Below are positions 35,075 through 45,990 of a stretch of 64,000 nucleotides of DNA, piece after piece. The notes under the pieces were generated by a model that had not been told where the DNA came from, ran no database searches, and saw only the letters and a program-made list of their open reading frames with translations. Origin of the DNA: Pholiota molesta (taxonomy: Eukaryota > Basidiomycota > Agaricomycetes > Agaricales > Strophariaceae); contig JACGCK010000070.1 in the NCBI GenBank assembly GCA_014925825.1, positions 1-64,000 of the forward strand, written 5' to 3'. The translations under genes were made by a program, and so were the position numbers. The stretch's first letter is position 1, and the number at the start of each line of letters is the position of its first letter.

Positions 35075-37692
35075 TGGATCCGTTGATCGCGTGTGATCGC
35101 CATCCAGTTCCGGGTGTGAAACTTGGGTGGTGCTCGTGCTGCCTAGCCACCGAGGCTGCGGATTTGTGGTCGGGTCGCAAGGGCGGTCGGTGCGGACGCC
35201 GCTTGTTGTCGCGAATTCTAGCAAAAACAATTGAAAAAGTTAGTAAAATGCTGGTGGAAGAAGAGAGACGCGCGACGAGCCCAGGCGTGAGCTCAAGTCG
35301 CGCGTAAATAAGCCAACTCACCTTCGCTGGGCATGTTTAGGTTTTCTGCTGCAGATGGCGTAGTTAATGCAGCCGCAGCTGTCGCAGATGGCGACTGGAG
35401 CCTGACCATGGGATCCTCGTTTGATGCTGCCATGCCTGTGGCAGATGGCGGCTGGGGCACGGCTACGGGATCAGCCAAAGAGTCAGCAGAGTCGTGGTCA
35501 TCACTTCCAGCAACTGAAGGCGAGGGGCTATTCTCCGAATTCGTATCGTCGTTAGGAATAGGGATGTCTCCAGCGTCGGCCGCGTCAGTGCCTTTGACAT
35601 CGCAAATACGGCAAAAGTACTTGCCACGCAGACCAATGTGGCAAGCAAATTCACTGTGCATGGGATTGTCACCGAGAAGTGCGTGGACGGTCGGAAATAT
35701 TAGCACAGGCTCTTTGTGAATACAATCCCATGCCCATATCCCTTCCTTTTGGGCATGCCTGGACACGGATTGATGTGAAATTATATTCAATAAACAAATA
35801 AGGAAAGCGGCTTACTTGATTTGGTCAACAACGCCCTCCATCATTTCGAGTGGTGGAGCAAGATTGGAGGTAGACAGAAAATGCACATTGTATTCCTTTT
35901 GCGAGTGCTCGAGTGGTAGGCCAGCGAGGGTACACAGGAACGAGTTGTGTTCATTCCATTTCTTGGATGTATTTCCTGACGTGTCATCGCAGTACAACCA
36001 CAGCGGCAGACAAAGTGTACGATGTCCCTGAGCCCGCGCCCGCCATGGGTTCCCAAGTACTGGGTTTGTGTATGTCCAACGCCGCAATTCTGGTGATTCG
36101 GCGGTTACGGTATTGGTATGAACACCTGAAATCAAATTTGAGTTAATAATCATGAAAAAGGGTCAAAAGAATTTGAGTTAGGACAGACCAATTATGAACG
36201 AGGGGTCAGGAATACCGTACGAACGAAAATCTTCGGCCAATTGGCGGAAATTCTTGAGAAATTGGCTCGCAGACACTTCAATGTTACGATCTTCGTGGAC
36301 TACCCAGCCAGGTGTATTAGCTTCTCCTAACCGTTCTTCTAACATCCAAACCATTGCATAAAATTGACCATCCCGAGTGAACCATCTGTGCGGAATGCAA
36401 ATAGAACGGTTATTGAGCATTGCGGGCTCAAATACATAATAATCGTGCTGTTGGATACGAATCATGGGCGTCAAATCTTCAGGCCGAACCTCTTTGAGCC
36501 ATCGATCAGCCTGTCGAGTTTCCGAAACGTGCGGCGCCGAGTCTTCGGGATAAAAGTGAAGGTGGGATCGTGTCTTCGGGTTACACATTTCCTAGGATTA
36601 TTGGTCAATAACAGTTTGGCGGAGTCGAAGACATAACATACCTGCGCTAATATCTGGCCTAGATTGTTGACGTGGTAGCGGTGGCCTAGTCGTCCATTGT
36701 AGGCAACCGTGTCAATACCGCAGACACCTTGCATAATTTTGTTCAAGGTATTCATTGATTTCACTGACGGGACGGAGTCGACTTTATTGACACGTAACAG
36801 CCAAAGAAAAAGATCTAATTGCTGCCGCGAGAATACAGAACGAGGGAGATGCATCAGAATATCTAAAGAACAGGTCTGGTAATTATGAGTAAGGTAGTTC
36901 AAACTGCATGTAAATGGACTCACAATACGATCCTGCCATGGGTACCATTCTTTATTAGATAGCAAATTCTTTTTGTCCAAACGAGCGCGTTTATTGGGGG
37001 CAGCAGCCTCTGGCATTGGGCGATTTTCTTCATCGCTAGAATCGTCGCTCCCTAGAACATGTAAGCACGAAATCGAGTGATAAGAGAATCAATATCGATC
37101 CTTCGTCCGACATACCAGAATACCAGTTACCAGTGTCAACTGGGTCACAAAAATCCTCGCCATTCAAGAAATCAAGAGTTTTCTCTGCGACATAATTTCG
37201 GAAGTCTTCGTATGGTGTATTTTCTGCCGTTGAGTCCTCAAGCGCAGAAAAGCCGAGCCAATTTATGCCGGTACGAGATGAAATTGAAGATTCTTCAGCA
37301 GCATAGGGGAAGTTGGGTTCTCCATAGCAAGTATCTCGTGAAGTAGGTGGATAGAGGTGCTGATTCGGATTTGCAGTGAGAGAGGCAAGGAGGTGGCGAA
37401 TAGCATCGTCGCTGAGAACTCTATCAGCACTGGCCTGTTCTGAGGTTGACGGCGTGGGAGTCGAAGTGTCAAGTTCGTTGAATGCGCGAAGTGCGGATTG
37501 ATGGGTTTTGCTGGCTTCATGCCTTTTAACATTGTACAGCTCTCTTTCATGGCCGTCTCGACAGACGATGCAATAATATAGAAACTTCTTGTTGGGCTGT
37601 TGGCGTGCCTCCCAGTCTGTAATCGTTGAACGGTGAAGCAATGGCTGGGGTCTAAGAATAGACTTACATATAGGGTCCGGAAGCGACGGCAT
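35075..37692 (-). pseudogene. N-terminal half of the split transposase-like gene
   Basis: ATG at 37692 gives MPSLPDPICKSILRPQP. Near residues 35-60 is a zinc-finger-like pattern, CIVCRDGHERELYNVKRHE ending in H, of BED or C2H2 type. Later exons encode LDILMHLPRSVFSRQQLDLF, MCNPKTRSHLHFYPEDSAPH, RRWTYTNPVLGNPWRARAQG, LPLWLYCDDTSGNTSKKWNE, YNVHFLSTSN and LLGDNPMHSEFACHIGLRGK followed by FCRICDVKG. I know this succession from many mushroom hypothetical proteins. The CDDTSGN box with a conserved Asp pair, and the GDNPMHSE box, recall the catalytic region of CMC/Plavaka-type transposases; this is inference. The gene then runs into the 3' LTR at 35070; its other half lies at 12130-14404. At least five introns. 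Confidence 0.7.
35332..35369. repeat. 38-bp direct repeat, right copy
   Basis: Pairs with 14328-14365; the four differences are all transitions, with T or A in this copy. Confidence 0.6.
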
Positions 37693-38647
37693 CTCGGTGC
37701 CTGCTCTAGGAGGACCTTCGGAGGGAGGGTGTCAATGTGCGTCGATGAGCTGAGCACAAATGCTCGAGAAATTGAGTGGTGGTGAAAGTTTTATCTGAAG
37801 TCTGGTGCATTTCAAATTTCTATTGAGTCTGACTGAAGTCCCGGCTCATGCCTATCTCATCGATCAATTCTTCAGTTTACTTCCGCCCGTGCTCAAGTTT
37901 ATCTCAAATTTGAAACTCAACCCCGGCCGAGTTTTTGAATCTTAAGCCAGTTCTATCTGAACGTCCGGCTGTGTACACAACGACCACAGCTCTGAGCTCT
38001 GGAGATTTCTTTCCAAGTGTGTTCATGTGCGGTCTAGCCCTCGGACGGGCTGGGACAGAAATTCTTGGCATTTCCGCATATGGTAATATCGGAAGCAATT
38101 GCAGTCATCAGCGTACGATGACATCATATATTTTGCCACCATGTCCTCTTCGGGTCCTTCCTCCCAAAAAACGCATATCGTCACGTACAAACTCTATAAA
38201 CCTTGTCATCGAACAAGAAATAGCTCTAAAGATAGTGGACTTGCCTAAAACGACTTGGTTCTCCTTATCAATCCCCGCTTTCAGTGGCTTTACGAGTTCA
38301 TGTTGAGCAGGAAGAACGAATCGGCGGAGCGCGTTTTGACATAAAGAAGGTTTGAACTGTGGAGCGTTCCAAATCTAATGACAGTTTTCATCTGATTTCC
38401 TTGTTGTTCTGTCTCTATGTAGCTCTATGTATAGCATCTGAAAGCATACATCATCGTACACTTCCACGCTCGCGATTATTTACCCAGCGGAAGGTGGGCG
38501 GGGAACCACGTGAAGTGGAGCCTCTCAAGAGGATAAAATCTAGACGCATTGCACTGCCGCTCTTCCCGCCTTTTAACCCTTTTATACCCCACATCTTGCT
38601 CTTTATCCAGCTATATATCTCCCCGCCTAAGCGCCTAAACTGCAAAC
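37693..38647. other. intergenic, between cassette and dehydrogenase gene
   Basis: No gene supported. Contains the upstream region of the transposase-like gene and the dehydrogenase promoter, with AT-rich boxes (TTTTATACC near 38579, CTATATATC near 38610) shortly before the ATG at 38648. Confidence 0.4.
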
Positions 38648-40299
38648 ATGAAGGGAATGATGAAAGCCCTCTGGTATAACAAGGTGATTACACGCTTTGT
38701 GCCATTGATGGCCGTTATCTGTTATCTGTCATCTAAATCAGCTTTAGCCTAGAGATTTTGAGATAAAGCAAGTACCTATTCCCCAGATTGGCGACGATGA
38801 AGTCCTTCTGAAAGGTAAATTCGCGTGCCACTATTGGGCGAGATGCATACTGACCTTCGAATAACAGTACATTGCTGCGGTGAATACACTTGAGTCCATC
38901 CGTGGTTACATTTTTCTGAAGATGGGCGTTTTATTTCAGGAATATGCGGCACCGACGGCCACATCGACCAGGTAACATTTATTCTACCACCGCCTTTACT
39001 GACAATCGTGCTGATAGTTACCGATGTCAGGGCGAGTTCATCTCGCAGTTCCCCGTAAGTTGAATGACCTAGTATTTCTTCAAGCCGCTCAACATTTATA
39101 CCTAGCTTATTCCCGGCCACGAAGCCATTGGCAGCGTCGTCGAAATGGGCAAGAATGTGAAGGGTTTCGCTCTCGGCGACCGCTGCGTCGCGGACGTTGG
39201 CATCACTGTCAGTTTTCCAAGGCGCTTCTCAGCACAGCCACCAGGCACTAACTGATTTCATGATCCCCTCCATTATCCATAATGCATTAATGCCTGATCT
39301 ACGATTACGATGACGCCATCCTACTGACAGTGCGAGAACTGCTTCTATTGCCGTCGAGGACAATCGCTGCTGTGCGAGAATTTCCACGCATGCGGCGTTA
39401 CGCAGGATGGCGGCTTCGCCGAGTACATCAAATAGTGAGTGCTGTCTGTCGCATGAGTTGCATGTCAGGAACCCAGTCATGACGCCTCGGATCGGGGGGA
39501 TTCATAGCCACCAGAAGAAACTGTACAAGATCCACAATCTTACAGATGAGGAATCGACCCTCCTGGAACCGGCCGCGTGTGCGATCCACGGGCTGGACAA
39601 GCTCAACCCGCCCGTTGGGATCGAGGTGCTGCTCCTCGGCGCTGGCCCGACGGGCCTGATCCTGGCGCAGCTGCTCAAGCTGAATGGGGCATCGCGTGTC
39701 GTCATCGCTGCGAATAAGGGCATCAAGATGGAGATTGCGAAGAAGCTCAATGCGGCGGACGAGTATATTGAGTTGGACAGAAAGGAGCCCGAGCCGCAGT
39801 GGAAGAAGCTCAAGGAGGATAATCCGTATGGGTTTGATGTGGTCGTTGAGGCTACTGGGGTGGAGAAGCTTGCCAATGACTCTATCAACTACGTGCGTCG
39901 CGGAGGCACGCTGATGATCTATGGTGTTTATGAAGACAAGGCCTTGGTCCATTGGCCACCGTCGAAGGTGCGTTTTCGTCTTTTTGATTACCTCATTATC
40001 GATCTGCGATTGATTGCTATTTTCTTCGGTGTAGATTTTTGGCGATGAGATTAAGGTGAGATCAGCTGGTTTACCCCATTCCCATTCCGCATTCACCTAA
40101 TTATGTTATCCGTCTGCCCCAGATCATTGGCTCGTTCTCGCAGACCTTCTGCTTCCCTCGCGCCGTCGCCTATCTCGATAGTGGCAAGATCAACGTCAAG
40201 GGTATGGTCACCGATGTGTTCAAGCTGGACGATTATCAGGCCGCTCTCGACAAGATGAACAGTCGGACGGCGCTCAAGATTGTCGTCACCCCTAACTAG
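38648..40299 (+). CDS. zinc-dependent medium-chain alcohol/polyol dehydrogenase
   Basis: An NAD(P)-linked dehydrogenase of the sorbitol/arabinitol/threonine dehydrogenase type. Ten exons join in frame: 38648-38683, 38748-38814, 38868-38879, 38940-38971, 39031-39054, 39106-39207, 39331-39434, 39508-39967, 40035-40055 and 40123-40299. The catalytic zinc site is in GICGTDGH and PGHEAIG, the structural zinc loop is [15 protein letters not shown], and the nucleotide-binding Gly motif is [10 protein letters not shown]. It starts [12 protein letters not shown] and ends KIVVTPN, about 344 residues, normal for the family. The acidic region after the Rossmann strand (VVIAANKG) lacks the Asp typical of strict NAD use, so NADP use is possible. 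Three exons are only 12, 24 and 21 bases. Confidence 0.9.
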
Positions 40300-40914
40300 A
40301 GGACCCGGCGGACAGCAGATATCCTGGATATGCTGGCACATAAACTAGGGAAGATCAGTAAAGATCTATGTACTATACCCACTGGAATCATGAATTATAA
40401 CAATTTATTCGTTTGAAATTGGGATGTAAAATGAGAATAGAAAACCAGCCGCATGCGACTGTCACATACTTTTGACATTGCCACTAAAAATCATTACTGG
40501 ACAAATCTTCGGTGGTTCGTTGCCCAGATGTATGTACACATGCTCTCGTATGTCGGCCTCTAGATCAGCAAAACAATCCAGACGCTGTCACCTTCAAGTT
40601 CCTTTTTGACAATCGGACATTCGAGTCCTGCGGCCAGCCACCGCCATCGCGTGACGTCACTGTTCACGTGTACAACCTGCCGTTTGCGGAATTCAAATTT
40701 TGTGCCGGTCGGATGACTGTCGAGTCTGTCCAGCCCGGCCCATATACTTCGTACCTACTCCAAACCCACTCATACCTGCCATGGCGCTTCGAGAAACTTG
40801 ATACCCAACAGATTCACTCTATAGCGATAGCTATTTTACCACTACACCACGACGTAGAAAGTCTCCATTTACACAAGACCGTTCATAGAAGATAGAAGAA
40901 TTAATCAGCACGAG
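40300..40914. other. intergenic between two plus-strand genes
   Basis: Holds the 3' end of the dehydrogenase and the promoter of the carrier gene. A 127-codon open frame (40512-40895) shows no motif and I do not count it as a gene. Confidence 0.4.
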
Positions 40915-42296
40915 ATGGCAAGCTTTCAAGCCGGCGAGGTCACCACGTCGTCTGCAGTTGGAGGAATGCATCCGGACGACCCGTCGACGATGACGGCGAA
41001 GAAGGCGGCGCAAGATATTATGTTTGGGAGTGTACGTCTGCCGTTTTTTCCCGGTGGTCATTGGCCACATTAGTATCTTCTCAAGTTGAATTGCAATTAA
41101 AGATTGCGGGCATGGTGGCTGAAGTCTTCGAATACCCTTTCGACTTGGCGAAGGTGCGATTGCAGTCGCAGGTGTTGGCGCCTGCATCTCCGAATACGGT
41201 GCATTTCGAGGGACCGATGCACTGTCTGATTCACACATGGAAGACGGAAGGGGTCCAAGGTCTTTATCGGGTGTGTTGCATTTGACTTTCCTCGAGGCGT
41301 GCATTGAACATTGGCCTCAAAGGGCTTACCAGCTCCCATTGTGGGTTCCATGGCGGAGACAGCAGCGCTATTTGTTGCATATTCAGCATTCCAGAATTTG
41401 ATCAGGACATACTCACCGACTGCGTCGGGGCACCCGCCACCTCCACTTTCAATACCTCAATTAACATTAGCGGCCGGTGGTGCAGGATTCGTGACAAGTT
41501 TCGTGCTGTAGGAAATCTTTTCTTCCTGACTTCGTTTTTGGTCGTTAAGTCTGCTTCCAGAACACCCATCGAACTCGTGAAATGCAAGATGCAGGTCCAA
41601 ATGCTCAACTTCCACCCTCCCACAGCCCCAGGCCGGATACCTCGGCGGGCTGTTCCCGCAATCCCCTCATCCTCACCCACTTCCCATAAATCTCTTCCTA
41701 CCGGGCGCGCGTCCTTACACCATAGCGCTGCGTCAAGATCCGCCGCCGTCGAAACTCTTCGACCGCCAGGACCCATTGCCCTTATTCGCTCCATTGTCGA
41801 TTCATATGGCGTACGCGGGCTGTGGCTTGGCCATACCGGTACCCTCGTCCGCGAGACAGGCGGCACCGCCGCGTGGTTCGTCGCGAAGGAGTGGGTCGCG
41901 CGTCAGCTCATCGCGCGCCGGATACACCAGTCGCCCTACTTAACGACAAGTGACGGCACCAAGATCCCGCGGACGGCGGCGAACACGGAGCTCCTCCCCT
42001 GGGAGTCGGCGTTCTCTGGTGCGATAGCGGGTGCGTTTGGCGCGCTGGTGTTCTATCCGGCGGATACTGTGAAGAGCGCGATACAGACGGAGGAGGAGCT
42101 GCGGCCCCGGATGGGACCTGCGTCGGGTGCTTATAGGGCGCCTTCGAGCTCTTTTCTTGGGACTTTTAAGTTGATGTGGGTGAAGCATGGACTCAAGGGG
42201 CTGTATGCTGGCTGTGGGATGACGGTGGCGCGCGCGGTGCCTAGTAGTGGGATCATCTTCGTTGTGTATGATGGGTTGACTGCGTACTTTTCTTAG
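40915..42296 (+). CDS. mitochondrial carrier, ornithine/basic amino acid type (ORT1-like)
   Basis: Four exons, 40915-41031, 41103-41270, 41323-41507 and 41561-42296, give 401 residues. The three carrier signatures are present in order: YPFDLAKVRLQ, TPIELVKCKMQ and YPADTVKSAIQ, one per repeat, each with the PxD/ExxK/R pattern that forms the matrix gate. The family moves solutes across the inner mitochondrial membrane. The short first loop and the signatures fit the ornithine carrier group (yeast Ort1, Neurospora arg-13), which exports ornithine for arginine synthesis. A Ser/Pro-rich insertion of about 60 residues follows the second signature; it enlarges the protein from the usual 300. The close of each repeat (GLYR, GLWLGH, GLYAGC) is also seen. 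Substrate is inferred. Confidence 0.82.
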
Positions 42297-42674
42297 GATT
42301 TCAATTGGGTGAGGGTGGTCCCAGAAATTTTATTTCTGATCTGTATTATAATCACAAACTCTAGACACATTACACACTTAGTATTGACTCTCGCTCATTT
42401 GCACTCCCCTCTCTCTTCCTGCGTTTGCAGTGCATAATGTACATTTAATTGTCTATTCTGTAAAGCTTGACAGTGGCAAGACATATGAATTTTCTTCGCA
42501 ATCTTGCCGGAGGGCTTCACCAGCTTCACTGGAGCCTGAACTCAGAACACCAGCCTCATTTTTTTGTCAATCTCTGGGTGTGTTTTGTATCTATGGCTTG
42601 ATTGACAGTTGAAAAAAAAAGAGATGGAGATTCGCAAAATGGTCGATTCCGAAATAATTTACAGATGTCAATGT
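42297..42674. other. intergenic downstream of the carrier gene
   Basis: No gene seen; AT-rich and includes the likely polyadenylation region of the carrier. Confidence 0.4.
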
Positions 42675-43550
42675 TATTGCAATTTTCATAAATGATGACA
42701 CTTGAAAATAAAAAAGTTGAAAGAAGGCAGTCGGTTACGTGACAGGTTACGTCATCAAGAAAGTCACTCATACACTGTCAATGGCATATCCAGTCTCACT
42801 GGCAGGTTCAACGCACGACTGCGCGACCGACGACGCTAGTAATCCGCACAGTGTCATCGATGGCCGCCATATATATGCCACTGCCACCTTGTCCACCCCT
42901 GCCTCTTGCCGCGGCTCTCAAGAGGGTCCCATGATGTCCACGCGCCTGGTTTTTGCCTCCCCAATCTGCACCTGCCACCCACATCTGCATCCACACTCGC
43001 CACAGCTCCCACAGCCTATTTTCTCACTGGTATATCTCATATACTGGTACAGAGCACTGTGGGATGCCAGCGAGCAGCTGGATGCATCACCGTGTGGTCC
43101 ACCGCACAAGCGCCATCAGGCTTGATATCAATATCGACATTTGTTGGGGTCGTGGAACACTGGGTTGAGATGCGGGAGACAGCAGAGGCAGGGCGGGGCA
43201 CAGATGCGGCCTCACGGGCAACATAGCCTGTCCCATCGAGCATTCACCCTCCAAGTTGTTGCAATCCACACCGTCTGTGCATACAATTGTGCCGCAATTT
43301 TGCGGCACCTGCGGTGTGCAGACGTTATTGGGCATGCATTTATATATATTTCAGTGGCATAGTAGCTCATGGACATTAAAATCAACGGAGGATTGGGACG
43401 GGAAGCCAGGGACTCCATCGTTTACTGTATCTGCGCTTCGGACGCGACGCGCGCGCGGTGCAGGACTGCGGCGACGGGATGGGGTCACAAATAGTCACAT
43501 AATTCACACGGCCTTTGGCAGCTACGGACTTGAAAACTTTTCTTTTTAGA

Positions 43551-43558
43551 GTGTCATC
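43551..43558. repeat. 8-bp target-site duplication, left of hAT copy 2
   Basis: GTGTCATC, repeated at 44940-44947. It lies in the right terminal repeat of the outer MITE. Confidence 0.8.
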
Positions 43559-44939
43559 CCCAGTGAAAACCGACAATGCGGTTGTCTGAGCAAAAATGCG
43601 GAAATCTGCGTAAAATCTGCGTGTGACTGCGAAAGTCGAGAAACACAGACAGACGCGGTAATCGGCATTTTTTTGCCGTTTTTACATGAGTATTTCTAGG
43701 TATGTCTGCGTCTGTAGGCTATATTTCTGCGTCGAACGATGGTCTGCTGCGGTAGAATGAGGCTGATTTCATTAAAATAGTATCTACTAATACATTTCCT
43801 AGCATTTATTTCTATGCGTCCCTCTGCGCCCTACTGCGCCCCGCTGCAATGCAATCCCACCCATCCTAGACCCCGTACCTAACACCCTTACATCGCCCAA
43901 GTCCCTGCCCCAGCCTCCCGACCTCCCGAATTGCTGGCGGCATCGTGCAAGGTGCTTGTCTGATGGGTTATGGATGTCGGCCACCGCGGAGTCGAGCATT
44001 TGCGTAGATCGTCAGTTGCATACTAGGGCAATAATTGGTAAGAACTGTCGAGATTGGCGCTCATACTACAAGGAGACTCACCTTCGAGTCGTATCCACGA
44101 TTTAAAGTGAATATATGCGCCCAAAAGTTTAAATGAGAGGATATGGGTGGATTGTCATTCGCGTACTACGGTATTTCACGGTCAGAATCATTTGATATTG
44201 ACACAAATACTGTAAGGGTACTCACCTACACCTCGTTTAAACCCAATCTATGATTCTAAATCATCATTATATGCGCTCGAAAAGCGGGCCAGTTACTTAC
44301 CAAAACATGGGTCGCGGGATGTCATGCAGCTGGATGGATGGGAGTTAGATTGATAGTCCTCCGGGAAACTGTCCTACCTCTGCTACCATCACGCCGTCGT
44401 CGAGATCGTCGTTGGGCACCGCAGCTCGCTCTTCCCGCACCCTGGACTCTGGAACTGGAGCTGTGACAGCTGTTATTACACAACGCTCGGGCGATCCGGT
44501 GTGGCACTGCGGAGGCAAGGCTGCGCGGAGCGCACGGGCCACGGTGGGCAGGGGGCACGGTGGGCGTTGGAAATGGGGTGCGAGGGTGGGTGGCGGAAAT
44601 GGAGGCAGGAGGCAAGATGTACACGAGAGGCGGTCGCGCATATTGGATTGATGGGACGCGGAGGGGCGGACTCTGAATTTGGAAGCATGAGTATGGGAGG
44701 CCGAAATTATGAAAAAGGCCAAGAAATAATTCTAATTTCTAAGTTAGAATTGTGCTCAGTGTGCCCAGAATCGACTGTGGGCAAATCAGAACTTCCAAAA
44801 TCTCAACTTACATTCGTAAAATCGACATCTGAGGCGATCTGCGGCATTCTGAGAATTTGCAGCTCAGCGCATATTTGCCGCAGCGCCGAGCAGAGTGGCG
44901 CAGAACCACTCATCCAGCCTCAGAGCCGGTTTTCACTGG
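43559..44939 (-). mobile_element. hAT-like non-autonomous DNA transposon, copy 2
   Basis: 1,381 bp, the same length as copy 1 but inverted, with the same CCCAGTGAAAACCG tips and its own different 8-bp duplication. The internal 125-codon open frame is identical in both copies, showing recent movement. No transposase is encoded. The right end lies 48 bases before a tRNA gene. Confidence 0.88.
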
Positions 44940-44947
44940 GTGTCATC
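44940..44947. repeat. 8-bp target-site duplication, right of hAT copy 2
   Basis: GTGTCATC, as at 43551-43558. Confidence 0.8.
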
Positions 44948-44987
44948 ATTTATGAAAATTGCAATAATCCGTTTAAATAATGATTAG

Positions 44988-45075
44988 GCCGTCGTAGCAC
45001 AATGGTAGTGCGTTGCTTTCCTAAGCGCTTGCTTACGTAAGGCAGAGGCTGTGGGTTCGATCCCCACCGTCGGTT
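44988..45075 (+). tRNA. tRNA-Arg(CCT) with a short intron
   Basis: The sequence folds with acceptor GCCGTCG, a D arm GCACAATGGTAGTGC, anticodon loop TTCCTAA and T arm GTGGGTTCGATCCCCAC, which holds a perfect B box. An intron of about 16 bases sits one base after the anticodon CCT, the standard place. One acceptor position is a T-T mismatch and the first pair is G-T, so a slightly decayed copy is possible. A T-rich run follows as terminator. Confidence 0.75.
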
Positions 45076-45386
45076 GTTTTTGCTTTTATTTTGTGCCCCG
45101 GTAATAGGTATGGAGGTAGTACGCCACACAAGCGCTCAAAGCGAGGGGAATATACATTTTATGGTTACTTCAGATTCCTGAAATAAAGCAATGCAGCAGT
45201 GTGCTGTTCCATGCCTAGTCTAAGAGCCTATCATTTCAGAAAAAGCATGTCATCCATGAAGACAGTTCGAAGCTATGTATCAAGTAGTTAGGGTCTAGTG
45301 CGAACACAGATTTAGCGCCCAAGGCACACGCGTGGCTAGATTTCAGGTGGCTATGGGGGTCAGACTGAAGTCCATATCACCAACAG

Positions 45387-45458
45387 TCTTTGCTAGTATA
45401 TCGGTTAGTACACGCGCCTGTCACGCGCGTAAGCTGGGTTCGACTCCCAGGCAGAGAG
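45387..45458 (+). tRNA. tRNA-Asp(GTC)
   Basis: 72 bases without intron. Acceptor TCTTTGC pairs with GCAGAGA, the anticodon stem CGCGC/GCGCG encloses loop CTGTCAC with anticodon GTC, and the T arm contains GGTTCGACTCC. Discriminator G, and the TTATTCTTTTTT run after it fits RNA polymerase III termination. Confidence 0.92.
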
Positions 45459-45990
45459 TTATTCTTTTTTCTCCTACACAATAAAATGTCCCTCTCCAAA
45501 ATCCCTTTTTCACCGCAGGAGCTGAAAAGACTAAATGTCGAAGATAACGGACACGACGCCAACATTTTATACTTGATGATAATCCTGATTCCGTGACTAA
45601 CTCCTAAATGTTCTGGCCACGGAGATGGTAAAGTTGCTCGTTCTCTACGTAGTACTTCTAGATACCTGCCATGTAAAGAGTGGGTTGAATCAGAACCAGA
45701 ACATAACATATACAGTGAATACGTGTGTACATAAGGCAAAGCGAAGAAAAGTGTGTAGTTGTATAAATAACATAACAAACAAGATGCGATATGTGTTTGG
45801 TATAAAGTACATGTATAAATACTGAGAAAAAAAATTATACGAAACCTGTAATGCCCGCCGGCGTAGTGCTGGCAATAAAATTACACTAGTAGTCCAGAAC
45901 ATAGAAAGGACAAGCATAAGCAAAAGAGAGAATAAAAGGGTTAAGATGTAGTTGATGCGTCCACCGGATACATCAGAGGCGACGCGAGCG
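45459..45990. other. region between tRNA-Asp and the deubiquitinase
   Basis: No gene supported. The right part should be the 3' untranslated region of the minus-strand deubiquitinase gene. Confidence 0.4.

Larger units (their letters stand above)
42677..44964. mobile_element. TA-flanked MITE, about 0.9 kb without the nested element
   Basis: The left end TTGCAATTTTCATAAATGAT (42677 on) is matched, inverted, at the right end up to 44964; the perfect match is about 25 bases and continues imperfectly for 20 more. TA stands on both sides (42675-42676 and 44965-44966), as in Tc1/mariner-type insertions. The right repeat is interrupted by hAT copy 2; without it the element is about 899 bp. Inside are only short open frames with no transposase, so it is non-autonomous. 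Confidence 0.65.

Noticed and set aside
8341..38400. terminal inverted repeats of the three-gene cassette
   Set aside because: I compared the flanks near 8341-9300 and 37700-38400 by eye and found no match, so the cassette borders are left open.
40512..40895. 127-codon plus-strand frame before the carrier gene
   Set aside because: Starts with a non-ATG or unsupported codon, has no motif and fills a promoter region.
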